Of a DNA stretch of 64,000 nucleotides, positions 52,829 to 60,985 are shown piece after piece. Position 1 is the stretch's first letter, and every line of letters begins with the position of its first letter. The translations under genes and the position numbers were made by a program. The stretch spans positions 1-64,000 of the forward strand of contig NZ_JAYROR010000066.1 of assembly GCF_041911615.1 (NCBI RefSeq), written 5' to 3'. The notes under the pieces were generated by a model. It saw nothing but the letters and a program-made list of their open reading frames with translations, was not told the DNA's origin and made no database searches. This stretch comes from Zoogloea sp041911615. GTDB taxonomy: Bacteria; Pseudomonadota; Gammaproteobacteria; Burkholderiales; Rhodocyclaceae.

Positions 52829-54239
52829 GCCGCGCACCCTGCTGGTCATCGCGGGGGAGTTTCCGCCGCTCAAGACGATCGGTCGCATCCGCACCGTCAA
52901 GTTCGTCGAGCATCTTCGCCAGCACGGCTGGCGCGCCATCGTGCTCACCCTCGCGCCCTCCGGGCGCGAGGGCAATTACGACCCGTCGCTGATGGCGGAG
53001 ATCGCCGATGGCGTCGAAGTCATCCGCCTTCCGCTGCGCAATCGGGAGGTCGAGATCGCCGATGCCGTGAAGCGCCTGCTCGGCCGTCAGCCGGCACCCG
53101 CGCCGGCTGCGGCAACGGCCACGACCCGCGATGCCGCGCCGGTAGCCGCGCCGATCGCCACCGCCCCGTCCGGCGGCGGCCTGCTGGACCGGGCTCACGA
53201 CGTCCTGCGCTGGGTGCTGCGCACCTTCGTCAATGTGCCGGACGATTTTCGGCCATGGGCGATGGATGCGCTCGAGCGGGCCCGTCAGATCTGCGCGGCG
53301 GGGCGCGTCGATGCCATCTACACCACCTTGCCGCCGTTTTCGAGCATGTTCGTCGGCCACGCGCTGCGCTCGGAGACAGGCTTGCCGTGGATCGCCGATT
53401 ACCGCGATCTCTGGTACGGCGACGTGCTGCGGGAATGGATGCCCACCTGGCGTAAGAACATGGAACTGCGCATGGAGCGCCGCCTGCTCCAGCGGGCCGA
53501 CGTGGTGATCACGGTGTCGGAGCCGAAGACGGCCTACATGCAGCGCCTGCATCCCCGGCTCAAGGCGCGTTGGGAAACCCTCACCAACGGCTACGACACC
53601 GAGCTTTACGGTGAGCGCCGGCGCACCCGGCCGTTCGCCGGCGACACGCTCGAGTTCGTCTACACCGGCCGTCTGTTCAAGAACCGCCGCGGCTACGCCT
53701 TCGCCGAGGCGCTGGGGCGAATCCACCGCGCTGATCCGGCGGCGGTGCGTCATGTGCGCGTACGCATCATCGGCGGCGTCGAGCCGGAGATCCGGCGCCG
53801 CTACGACCGCATCCTCGCCGACTACGGCATCGCCCACCTGTACGATTTCGCCGGCGACGTGAGCTACGCCGAGGCGATGGACGCTCAGGTCAATTGCGAC
53901 TACCTGCTGCTCATCGTCGATACCGGCGAGACCTCCGACGGCGTGATCCCCGGCAAGCTGTTCGAATACGTCTCGGTGCGCCGGCCGATCTTCGCCCTCT
54001 GCGATCCCGGCTCAACCCAGCAGATCATCGAACGGGCGCGCCTGGGCAAGGCCGTGCCCGCCGAGTCGGTGGATGCCTGCGAGGCGATGCTGCGCGAATG
54101 GCTGACCCGGCCGGTGCCCGAAACCGTCGATGCCGACGACGCCTATCTCGCCCAGTTCGACCGCCGCGCCATCACGGCGCGCTTCGCGCGCCTGCTCGAT
54201 GAAGTGGTCGATGCCCGCCAGGGAGCGCGCGCGTCATGA
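52821..54239 (+). CDS. Glycosyltransferase of the exopolysaccharide locus
   Basis: This 472-residue GT-B protein begins LLVIAGEFPPLKTIGRIRTVKFVEHL and contains IADYRDLWYGD, VVITVSEPKTAYMQRLHP, TLTNGYDTELYG and the C-terminal TSDGVIPGKLFEYVSVRRPIFAL, the pattern of WbuB/capsule-type transferases. An Ala/Pro-rich insert (about 93-120) is unusual and likely a flexible linker. It overlaps both neighbours (8 bases before, 4 after). Confidence 0.85.
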   Translation: MAEPRTLLVIAGEFPPLKTIGRIRTVKFVEHLRQHGWRAIVLTLAPSGREGNYDPSLMAEIADGVEVIRLPLRNREVEIADAVKRLLGRQPAPAPAAATATTRDAAPVAAPIATAPSGGGLLDRAHDVLRWVLRTFVNVPDDFRPWAMDALERARQICAAGRVDAIYTTLPPFSSMFVGHALRSETGLPWIADYRDLWYGDVLREWMPTWRKNMELRMERRLLQRADVVITVSEPKTAYMQRLHPRLKARWETLTNGYDTELYGERRRTRPFAGDTLEFVYTGRLFKNRRGYAFAEALGRIHRADPAAVRHVRVRIIGGVEPEIRRRYDRILADYGIAHLYDFAGDVSYAEAMDAQVNCDYLLLIVDTGETSDGVIPGKLFEYVSVRRPIFALCDPGSTQQIIERARLGKAVPAESVDACEAMLREWLTRPVPETVDADDAYLAQFDRRAITARFARLLDEVVDARQGARAS

Positions 54240-55090
54240 ATCTCGGTGCGCTCAAGCAGCGGATCAAGCAGACCGCCGCCCGAACGGTGTGGGCCTACGG
54301 CCGCGAGCAGCTCGTCAAACGCCTGCGCGGCTGCGGAGTCGCCCCGGGTTCGACGCTGATCGTGCACTCGTCCTGGCTGCCGTTCAGCGGCTTCCAGGGC
54401 AAGCCCGCCGACGCGGTACGGGCGTTCAAGGAAGCCGTGGGGCCGGAGGGGTTGCTGGTGATGACCTCGATGCCCTATCACAACATGAGCTCCGCCCAGT
54501 GGCTGGCCACCGGCAAGCCGATGAACGTGGCGCGCAGCCCGTCGATGATGGGGATCATCTCCGAAGTCTTCCGGCGCAGCGAAAACGTTCGCCGCAGCCT
54601 CAGCCTCACCCATCCGCTGCTCGCCTGGGGGCGTGACGCCGAGGCGTTCATCGCCGACCACGAAAAGGCCGAGCGGCCGTTCGGCGCCGGGTCGCCCTTC
54701 GAGCGTCTGCTTGCCCGCGATGCGCTGATCCTCGGTTTCGACGCTCCGTTCTCGACCTTCACCTACACCCATTTCGTCGAGGACCAGCTGGCCGCCACGC
54801 TGCCCTTCGACCTCTACGAGCCGGCGCTCAAGGCCGGTGTGGTGATCGATCGCACCGGGCAGTCGATTACGTGCGCGGTGAAGGTTCTTTCCGCCCAGGC
54901 CAATCGTCTGCGCCGCGAGCCGAGGCTCGTCGCCCATCTGGAGCAATCCGGCGTCCTGCACCGGGGCAAGGTGGGCAACACCCGGCTCACCTGGATCCGC
55001 GCCGCCGATCTCAGCCGTGAGGCCGCGCGCTTCGTGGCCGGCGGACGACATTTCTTCGATAGTCCGGCGGACGCGCCGCGGCAGCCCTGA
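54236..55090 (+). CDS. AAC(3)-fold N-acetyltransferase of the exopolysaccharide locus
   Basis: This 284-residue protein has the aminoglycoside 3-N-acetyltransferase fold: LIVHSSWLPFSGF with the acetyl-CoA-binding Ser pair, LLVMTSMPYHNMS, TGKPMNVARSPSMMGIISEVFRR and SLSLTHPLLAWG with the catalytic His. Its position inside an exopolysaccharide operon, coupled to a glycosyltransferase by ATGA, argues for acetylation of an amino sugar in the polymer and against drug resistance. That is inference; the fold assignment is secure. Confidence 0.85.
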   Translation: MNLGALKQRIKQTAARTVWAYGREQLVKRLRGCGVAPGSTLIVHSSWLPFSGFQGKPADAVRAFKEAVGPEGLLVMTSMPYHNMSSAQWLATGKPMNVARSPSMMGIISEVFRRSENVRRSLSLTHPLLAWGRDAEAFIADHEKAERPFGAGSPFERLLARDALILGFDAPFSTFTYTHFVEDQLAATLPFDLYEPALKAGVVIDRTGQSITCAVKVLSAQANRLRREPRLVAHLEQSGVLHRGKVGNTRLTWIRAADLSREAARFVAGGRHFFDSPADAPRQP

Positions 55091-55108
55091 ACCCGACCTG
55101 GAACGCCC

Positions 55109-56290
55109 ATGAGCATCCGCGAAACCCTCCGTCAGAAAAGCCTCGTCCTGAAAGACACGCTCGGCATTGGCCTCACCACGCCGGCCGACAATCGGCTGCA
55201 CCTGGACGCCGCCATCGCCTGGCTGAAGCACGCCCAGGACGTCACCGGCAACGGCGGCGTGGCGCAGACCTTCCTCGTCCGCTCACGCCGCTGGGCGCCG
55301 TCCTACCCCGAGACCACCGGCTACATCATCCCCACCCTGTACCGCTACGCCACGCTGGCCGGCGACCAGGATGCCCGTGCCCGCGCGCGGCGCATGGCCA
55401 ACTGGGAAATCGACATCCAGCTCCCCGGCGGCGGCGTGCTCGCCGGCGCCCTCGGCGATTCCGACCAGCCGACGGTGTTCAACACCGGGCAGGTGATCTT
55501 CGGCTGGGTGCGCGCCTTCGAGGAAGAACGCGACGACGCCTACCGCGATGCAGCCGTGCGTGCCTCCACCTGGCTCTGCGACATCATGGACGACGACGGT
55601 TGCTGGCGGCAGTTCGGTTCGCCGATGACCGGCAAGGCGATCAACACCTACAACACCCGCACGGCGTGGAGCCTCGCCCGGACTCACGAGATCACCGGCG
55701 AGCGCCGCTTCCTCGACGCCGCTGTACGGAACGGCGAGTGGGCGCTGACCCAGGCACGGGCCAACGGCTGGCTGGAAACCAACTGCCTGCAGGACAACGC
55801 CCAGCCCTTCACCCACACCATTGCCTACGCGATGCGCGGCCTGCTCGAGATCGGTGACTACGCCGGGCGCGAGGACTTCATCGCCGCGGCGCGTCAGATC
55901 GGCGACGCGATGGTTGCCGCGCTGCCCGCAGACGGCTTCCTGCCCGGCCGGTTCGATGCGTCCTGGCGCCCGACCGTGAAGTGGTCGTGCCTCACCGGCG
56001 ACTGCCAGCTCGGCATCAACTGGGGGCGGCTGTTCCAGATCACCGGCGACACCGGTTACCGGGACGCCACCTCCCGCATCCTGGGCTTCGTCAAACGCAC
56101 CCAGCGACTCGCGGGGGGCGAGCGCGACACCCTCGGCGGCATCAAGGGCGCCCATCCGATCAATGGCAGCTATCACCCCTGGCAATACCCGAACTGGGCG
56201 ACCAAGTTCTATGCCGACGCGTTGATGATGGATATCGCCAATCGCCAGGGCGGCCACTACGGCCTGAAGGGCCCGGCCGTCAAGGGCTAG
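55109..56290 (+). CDS. Alpha/alpha-toroid (six-hairpin glycosidase-like) protein
   Basis: This 393-residue protein lacks a signal peptide and is built of helical pairs with Trp/Tyr-rich loops (ETTGYIIPTLYRYATLAG, NTGQVIFGWVRAFEEERDDAYRDAA, TYNTRTAWSLARTHEITGERRFLDAA, WSCLTGDCQLGINWGRLFQITGDTGYRDA). This is the repeating pattern of (alpha/alpha)6 toroids seen in glycoside hydrolases, lyases and epimerases. A polymer-modifying or precursor-editing role fits the context, but I cannot name an activity. It ends 257 bases before the flippase gene. Confidence 0.7.
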   Translation: MSIRETLRQKSLVLKDTLGIGLTTPADNRLHLDAAIAWLKHAQDVTGNGGVAQTFLVRSRRWAPSYPETTGYIIPTLYRYATLAGDQDARARARRMANWEIDIQLPGGGVLAGALGDSDQPTVFNTGQVIFGWVRAFEEERDDAYRDAAVRASTWLCDIMDDDGCWRQFGSPMTGKAINTYNTRTAWSLARTHEITGERRFLDAAVRNGEWALTQARANGWLETNCLQDNAQPFTHTIAYAMRGLLEIGDYAGREDFIAAARQIGDAMVAALPADGFLPGRFDASWRPTVKWSCLTGDCQLGINWGRLFQITGDTGYRDATSRILGFVKRTQRLAGGERDTLGGIKGAHPINGSYHPWQYPNWATKFYADALMMDIANRQGGHYGLKGPAVKG

Positions 56291-56547
56291 TCCTGTCCGC
56301 GAGCACTGCGACACCGAGGCGGCGCGCGCGGAAGGCGGCTGGATCAAGACAAGATTTTGCAGTTTGCAACGGGCTTTCGGACGTGTGGCGTTACCGATTT
56401 GTGCAATGCTCAATTGTCCGGAGGTTAAAATTGCATCAACCCACCTTTAAACAGCATGAAGAAGGGCCGTGTGCGCGGTCGTCGGCTTCATGCGCTGCGT
56501 TCTTTCGGCGTGGCCGCCCGGCCGCTCGGGGGGCATGACCGTCATTC
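56291..56547. other. Spacer before the flippase gene
   Basis: This 257-base stretch has a locally A+T-richer part (56345-56450) containing TTGCAG, TTGCAA and AAATTGCATC, which may hold a promoter for the flippase gene. I see no hairpin terminator and no coding frame with a ribosome site. Confidence 0.3.
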
Positions 56548-57981
56548 ATGGCTAATGTAAAGAAGGCTGTCTTTCTCTCGGTTGGAGAGAAAGTCATCGT
56601 GTTCGTCATCCAGTTTGTCTCGTCGGTCGTTCTGGCGCGGCTGCTTTCTCCCCACGAAATCGGCATCTTTTCCATCGGTAGCCTGATCCTGGCGCTGTCC
56701 CATGCGCTGCGCGACCTGGGCATCACGAGCTATCTGATCCAGGAGCGGGATCTCTCGCCTGCTCGTCTTCAGACGGCGGCGACCATCGCGGTCATCATGA
56801 GCTGGACGCTGGCGCTGGTCGTCCTCGCCCTGAGCGGCCCGGTGTCGAGCTTCTACCGCGAGGAAGGGGTCGGCGAAGTGCTGCGGGTGCTGGCGATCAA
56901 CTTCTTCTTCCTGCCCTTCGGCTCCGTCTCCATGGCGATCCTGAAGCGCAACATGAACTTCGACAAGGTCGTCCGCATCAATCTCGCCTCCGGCACCCTC
57001 CAGTCGGTGGTGTCGATCGCGCTGTGCTCGATGGGCGTGGGCTTCATCGGGCTGGCCTGGGGGGCGGTGGCCGGCACGCTGCTCACGGTGCTGATGACGG
57101 TGCTGATGACCAAGCGCGAAGTACCGATGCGCATCGAATTCGGCGAGTGGCGCCACATCCTGCGCACCGGCGGGCGCTTCTGCGGGTCGTCCTTGCTTTG
57201 GGAGTTCGGTCTTGCCGCTCCGGAGATGATCGTCGGCAAGGCGATGAGCATCGAGACTGCGGGCTATCTGGCGCGTTCGCTGGGCGTCGTCGGGCTGGCT
57301 TTCCGGTCGATCATGGAAGGCCTCACGCCGGTCCTGATGCCGTTTTTTGCCCGCAGCCATCGGGATGGCGAGAGCGTCGGCGACCAGTTCCTGAAGAGCA
57401 TCTGTTACCTCAGCGCACTGTCCTTTCCGCTGTTCGCGTGCATGGCGCTGGCGATGGATTCCATCGTCCTCCTGCTGTACGGCGAGAAGTGGGCCCGCAT
57501 CATCGAGCCCGCGCGCATCCTGTGCGTCGGCTCCGCAGCCCTGACCATCGCGGTTACCGGCGCAGCGGTGGTCAGCGGCACCGGCAAATCGAAATACACG
57601 CTGCGTTTCCAGCTCGTTGGCCAGCCGGTGAAGATCGTGCTGCTGCTGATCGGCAGCCAGTACACGCTCGATCATGTGGCTGGCGGCATCGCGATCGGCG
57701 ATCTCATCATCACGACCTACACCCTCCTGGTGCTCCGGCGCCTGCTGGGCTTCGATCTGGCGCGAGTGGGCGCCGCCCTCGGGCCATCGGTGCTGGTCGC
57801 CTTGTGTGCCGCGATGTCCTGCCTCGCCTTCCGGCTGGCCACGCCGAACGCCTTGCCGTTCTTCTCTGTGATCGGCTGCATGGCCTCGTCCTTCGTCGGC
57901 TGGGTCGTGGGGCTCATGCTGACGCGGCATCCTGCCGGGATCGAGGTCGGGGCGGTGGTCCGCCGCCTCGTGAAGCGCTAA
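56548..57981 (+). CDS. Lipopolysaccharide/exopolysaccharide flippase (Wzx/MOP type)
   Basis: This 477-residue protein has about fourteen hydrophobic segments. It begins KKAVFLSVGEKVIVFVIQFVSSVVLARLLSPHEIGIFSIG, typical of WzxC-like members of the MOP superfamily. It should move the lipid-linked repeat unit across the inner membrane, which completes a Wzx/Wzy-type route with the O-ligase, chain-length and export proteins upstream. It is separated from the main run by 257 bases and may have its own promoter. Confidence 0.92.
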   Translation: MANVKKAVFLSVGEKVIVFVIQFVSSVVLARLLSPHEIGIFSIGSLILALSHALRDLGITSYLIQERDLSPARLQTAATIAVIMSWTLALVVLALSGPVSSFYREEGVGEVLRVLAINFFFLPFGSVSMAILKRNMNFDKVVRINLASGTLQSVVSIALCSMGVGFIGLAWGAVAGTLLTVLMTVLMTKREVPMRIEFGEWRHILRTGGRFCGSSLLWEFGLAAPEMIVGKAMSIETAGYLARSLGVVGLAFRSIMEGLTPVLMPFFARSHRDGESVGDQFLKSICYLSALSFPLFACMALAMDSIVLLLYGEKWARIIEPARILCVGSAALTIAVTGAAVVSGTGKSKYTLRFQLVGQPVKIVLLLIGSQYTLDHVAGGIAIGDLIITTYTLLVLRRLLGFDLARVGAALGPSVLVALCAAMSCLAFRLATPNALPFFSVIGCMASSFVGWVVGLMLTRHPAGIEVGAVVRRLVKR

Positions 57982-57997
57982 GCTTGTCGGCGCAGAA

Positions 57998-58096
57998 ATA
58001 AAAAACCCCCGGCGAGGGGAAGCCGGGGGCCAAAATGCCTTGCTTGCTCAAGGCACCCGCTCAGGGAGGTATAGCGGGAGACGGTTCAGCACCATC
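57998..58096 (-). ncRNA. Candidate small RNA with anti-Shine-Dalgarno loop, beside hemB
   Basis: On the minus strand a transcript of about 99 bases is predicted. Stem A pairs CCCGCT (58078-58073) with AGCGGG (58061-58056) and presents an 11-base loop containing ACCTCCC, complementary to ribosome-binding sites. Stem B is TGCCTTG/CAAGGCA (58055-58049 and 58042-58036) with a 6-base loop. The terminator follows with T6AT3. There is no frame with a ribosome site. A hemB-associated RNA motif has, as I recall, been reported in Burkholderia; I cannot tell whether this is the same. It could be bound by Hfq. Confidence 0.68.
58000..58029 (-). terminator. Rho-independent terminator of the hemB-divergent small RNA
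   Basis: On the minus strand CCCCCGGC (58029-58022), an 8-base loop and GCCGGGGG (58013-58006) form a perfect G+C stem followed by T6 (58005-58000). On the plus strand the same stem is followed by CCAAAATG, so it is directional. It may still impede read-through from the flippase gene. Confidence 0.87.
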
Positions 58097-58102
58097 TGCG
58101 TG

Positions 58103-58131
58103 TTAGTCTAAGGGGCTACAAATTAAGTTCC
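58103..58131 (-). promoter_or_regulatory. Extracytoplasmic sigma-factor-like promoter of the small RNA
   Basis: On the minus strand GGAACTT (58131-58125) equals the RpoE -35 consensus. After 17 bases comes ACTAA (58107-58103), or GACTAA after 16, close to the TCTAA/TCAAA -10 of that class. No usable sigma-70 pair overlaps it. The expected start is about 58096. It is divergent from hemB, whose own promoter must share this 140-base region. Confidence 0.5.
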
Positions 58132-58172
58132 CCCGGCAATTCGTTTCCAGATGTAAGCATCCCGAGAACCTC

Positions 58173-59183
58173 ATGAAACCCGTTCATTCTGCATTTCCGG
58201 CAACCCGCATGCGCCGCATGCGCCGCGACGATTTTTCTCGCCGCCTGATGCGCGAGCATCGCCTGTCGGCCGACGATCTGATCTACCCGGTGTTCGTGCT
58301 CGAGGGCGAGCAGATCGTCCAGCCGGTGGCGTCGATGCCCGGCGTCAGCCGTGTTTCCCTCGACAATCTGCTGCGCGTCGCCGAAGAGGCGGTCTCGCTG
58401 GGCGTGCCGGCCCTGGCGTTGTTCCCGGTCGTCGAGGACGCCAAGAAATCCCTCGCCGCCGAGGAAGCCTTCAACCCCGACGGTCTTGTGCCGCGCGTGG
58501 TTCGCGCGCTCAAGGCGCGCTTCCCCGATCTGGGTGTGATCACCGACGTCGCCCTCGACCCCTACACCAGCCACGGCCAGGATGGCCTGATCGACGAGAG
58601 CGGCTACGTGCTCAACGACGAAACCCTCGAAGTGCTCGCAAAGCAGGCCCTGTGCCATGCCCAGGCCGGCGCCGACATCGTGGCCCCGTCGGACATGATG
58701 GACGGCCGTGTGGCGCGCATCCGCGCCGAACTCGATGGTGCGCGCCAGATCTACACGCGCATCCTGGCGTACTCGGCCAAGTACGCGTCGAGCTTCTACG
58801 GTCCGTTCCGCGATGCGGTCGGATCGGCGGCGAATCTCGGCAAGAGCAACAAATACACCTACCAGATGGACCCGGCCAATTCGGACGAGGCGCTGCGTGA
58901 AGTGGCGCTCGACATCTCGGAAGGTGCCGACATGTTCATGGTGAAGCCCGGCATGCCTTACCTGGACATCGTGCGCCGGGTGAAATCCGAGCTGCAGGTG
59001 CCCACCTACGTGTACCAAGTGAGCGGCGAGTACGCGATGCTGAAGGCGGCGTCGGCCAACGGCTGGCTCAACGACAAGGCCTGCGCGATGGAAGCCTTGT
59101 TGGCCTTCAAGCGCGCGGGTGCCGACGGCATCCTGACTTACTACGCGCTCGAAGCCGCCCGTTGGCTTAAAGAAGAGGCCTGA
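58173..59183 (+). CDS. hemB: Delta-aminolevulinic acid dehydratase (porphobilinogen synthase)
   Basis: This 336-residue enzyme condenses two 5-aminolevulinate molecules to porphobilinogen in heme synthesis. Schiff-base lysines are K203 (LAYSAKYASSFYGPFRDA) and K258 (FMVKPGMPYLD). The metal-binding segment reads DVALDPYTSHGQDG, with Asp where zinc enzymes have Cys, so it is the zinc-independent type dependent on magnesium or potassium. The N-terminal arm RMRRMRRDDFSRRLMRE is typical. It stands alone between the candidate small RNA and convergent genes. Confidence 0.97.
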   Translation: MKPVHSAFPATRMRRMRRDDFSRRLMREHRLSADDLIYPVFVLEGEQIVQPVASMPGVSRVSLDNLLRVAEEAVSLGVPALALFPVVEDAKKSLAAEEAFNPDGLVPRVVRALKARFPDLGVITDVALDPYTSHGQDGLIDESGYVLNDETLEVLAKQALCHAQAGADIVAPSDMMDGRVARIRAELDGARQIYTRILAYSAKYASSFYGPFRDAVGSAANLGKSNKYTYQMDPANSDEALREVALDISEGADMFMVKPGMPYLDIVRRVKSELQVPTYVYQVSGEYAMLKAASANGWLNDKACAMEALLAFKRAGADGILTYYALEAARWLKEEA

Positions 59184-59200
59184 TCCGCGCCGTGACAGCG

Positions 59201-59218
59201 CTCGGGCTTCAGCCCGAG
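59201..59218. terminator. Bidirectional hairpin between hemB and the NlpC/P60 gene
   Basis: CTCGGGC-TTCA-GCCCGAG is a perfect 7-base stem with a 4-base loop, 18 bases after the hemB stop. The loop contains the TGA stop of the minus-strand NlpC/P60 gene. No T tract follows on either strand, so termination would be weak or factor-dependent. Confidence 0.4.
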
Positions 59219-59763
59219 CCGGCCGGCACCAGGGTGTGGGCGCCGTCGAAGCGCTCGGCGTAGTACCGGCTGTCAAGCCGATCGACCCGCACCTTGCCGC
59301 GGCTGTTGGGGGCATGGATGAACTTGCCGTCGCCCAGGTAGATGCCCATGTGCGAGTAGGTGCGGCCCAGGGTGTTGAAGAACACCAGGTCGCCGGGCCG
59401 CAGCGCGCTCGCGGCAATTGGCCGCGTGCGTTCGGCGATGCCGGCGGCGTTGTACGGCAGACGGCGGCCGCTGACCTGCTCGACGATGTAGCTCACCATG
59501 CCGCTGCAGTCGAGGCCGGCTTCGGGGTTCTTGCCACCGAAGCGGTAGCCGGTGTCGAGCAGACCGAGGGCGTAGAGCACGATTTCCTGGGCGTGGTCGT
59601 CGCTCGGGAGCGAGAACCAGGCGCGTGCGGGCACGCTTGCCTGGGGACGTCCGGATGTGCCGGAAGGCTTTGGGGGGGACTGGCTGCAGCCGGCGATCAG
59701 CAGGGCCAGCAACAGCGCGCCGAGCCGTCGCTCAGGCGACCAGGCGAAAGGTGACCGGGCCAT
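59209..59763 (-). CDS. NlpC/P60-family lipoprotein, probable murein endopeptidase
   Basis: This 184-residue lipoprotein has a signal peptide ending LIAGC (lipidated Cys26) and an NlpC/P60 domain (about 57-180). The catalytic residues are Cys86 in LDCSGMVSY, His138 in YSHMGIYLG and His150 in KFIHAPNS. It likely cleaves peptide cross-links in peptidoglycan, as MepS-type enzymes do. Its ATG lies inside the 3' end of dtd, a 32-base overlap, but a later start would lose the signal peptide. Confidence 0.9.
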   Translation of the reverse strand: MARSPFAWSPERRLGALLLALLIAGCSQSPPKPSGTSGRPQASVPARAWFSLPSDDHAQEIVLYALGLLDTGYRFGGKNPEAGLDCSGMVSYIVEQVSGRRLPYNAAGIAERTRPIAASALRPGDLVFFNTLGRTYSHMGIYLGDGKFIHAPNSRGKVRVDRLDSRYYAERFDGAHTLVPAGSG

Positions 59764-60169
59764 GGTTGATCAGTGAAATCGACATTTCGGCGCCGAACTC
59801 GCCGGTGGCCACCGTCGGGTGGCGCTGGCGGGCGAGGGCGACGACTTCGTTGAACAGCGCCTCAGCCTCGGCGGGTGGGGCCGCGGGCGTGAAACTCGGG
59901 CGCATGCCGCGGCCGGTATCGGCAGCCAGCGTGAATTGCGAGACGAGCAGCAAGCCGCCATCGGTATCCGCGACCGATCGGTTCATCTTGCCCGCTTCGT
60001 CTGAAAATACCCGATAGCCGAGCAGGCGTTCGACCATTCGCATGGCGTTGGCCGAGCCGTCCTCGCGTTCGACGCCCACCAGGGCGAGGAGGCCCGGGCC
60101 GATCTCGCCGACCGTACGCCCGCCGACGGTGACGCGGGCCTCGAGCACGCGTTGGATCAGGGCGATCAT
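59732..60169 (-). CDS. dtd: D-aminoacyl-tRNA deacylase
   Basis: This 145-residue enzyme hydrolyses D-aminoacyl-tRNA and prevents misincorporation. It has the signature SQFTLAAD (active-site region) and NHGPVTF (the Gly-cisPro loop), with start MIALIQRVLEARVTVGG. The ATG overlaps the stop of the upstream SIMPL gene (ATGA). Length is standard. The frame continues to 60337, but that part lies inside the upstream gene. Confidence 0.95.
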   Translation of the reverse strand: MIALIQRVLEARVTVGGRTVGEIGPGLLALVGVEREDGSANAMRMVERLLGYRVFSDEAGKMNRSVADTDGGLLLVSQFTLAADTGRGMRPSFTPAAPPAEAEALFNEVVALARQRHPTVATGEFGAEMSISLINHGPVTFRLVA

Positions 60170-60870
60170 TCGATCAGTTCGATCTGGCCATTCACCGATA
60201 CCGAAACCGGGCTGTCGCCAGCCTCGATCGGCGCCGGGGCGGCATCGGCGACGGCCATGGCGGCGCGGGCCATCGGCATGACCGGCGGACGTTGCTGCGG
60301 GCCGCTGGTGTTCACCGACACGTGCTTGATCTTCCACTTTTTGTTGAGGCTGCCGGCGACCAGGCGGGCCCGGGCCTCGAACGCGGCGAGGGCGTCGGCG
60401 ATGGTTTCGTCCTCGATCTTCTTCCAGGTTTCGGCCGACGGCGCCGCCGATAGTCCGCTGACGGCGAGGGTTTGCTGGAGTTTGCCGATGAGTTCGGAAA
60501 GCTGGGCGGCGTCCTTGCTCTCGAGGGCGAGGGTCGAGCGCATCCGCCAGGATTCGATACTGCGGCCGGTCTTGCCGTAGATCGGGAAGGTGCCGTTGCC
60601 GGCAGTGCGGACCTTCACGGCGGGGTAGGCGCGGGCGGTCTGCAGGGCCTGGGCGATGGTGCCATTCACCTTGCGGGCCAGTTCGCCCGGGTTGGCGTCG
60701 GTGGCTTCGTAGTAAACCTGGGCACGAAACTGGTCGTTAGGGGCGGTGCGGCTGCTTTCGACCGAGATGTCGGCGGTGGGCAGCGACGGCGCGTCGGCCG
60801 CGTGCGCCGTGGCGAGCAGCAGCGAAAGTGGCAGGGCACGGGCGAGCTGACGAAGCTTGCGGTTTTTCAT
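60166..60870 (-). CDS. SIMPL-domain (DUF541) periplasmic protein
   Basis: This 234-residue protein has a signal peptide (RQLARALPLSLLLATAHA) and a SIMPL/DUF541 domain: DISVESSRTAPNDQFRAQVYYEATDANPGELARKVNGTIAQAL, then TAGNGTFPIYGKTGRSIESWRMRSTLALESKD. Members are periplasmic or outer-membrane associated and of poorly defined role, some linked to oxidative stress. The start ATG is at 60868-60870; the frame running on to 62766 is a shadow of other genes. It heads the SIMPL-dtd-NlpC operon. Confidence 0.85.
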   Translation of the reverse strand: MKNRKLRQLARALPLSLLLATAHAADAPSLPTADISVESSRTAPNDQFRAQVYYEATDANPGELARKVNGTIAQALQTARAYPAVKVRTAGNGTFPIYGKTGRSIESWRMRSTLALESKDAAQLSELIGKLQQTLAVSGLSAAPSAETWKKIEDETIADALAAFEARARLVAGSLNKKWKIKHVSVNTSGPQQRPPVMPMARAAMAVADAAPAPIEAGDSPVSVSVNGQIELIE

Positions 60871-60985
60871 GGAAGCCTTTCGAGGCGGCGAAGATGGCGT
60901 ATTTTTCCCACAGCCGGGGCCGGATTGCAAAGGGGAGGCGAAAAAAGCATGCCGCCGGGGTGGGGAGTGTGGCCGAAATGCACGC

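Noticed and set aside
57998..58172. The three stems before hemB as a plus-strand riboswitch or attenuator for hemB
   Set aside because: The T run and the GGAACTT element are both in the correct order only on the minus strand; on the plus strand the terminator stem is followed by CCAAAATG.
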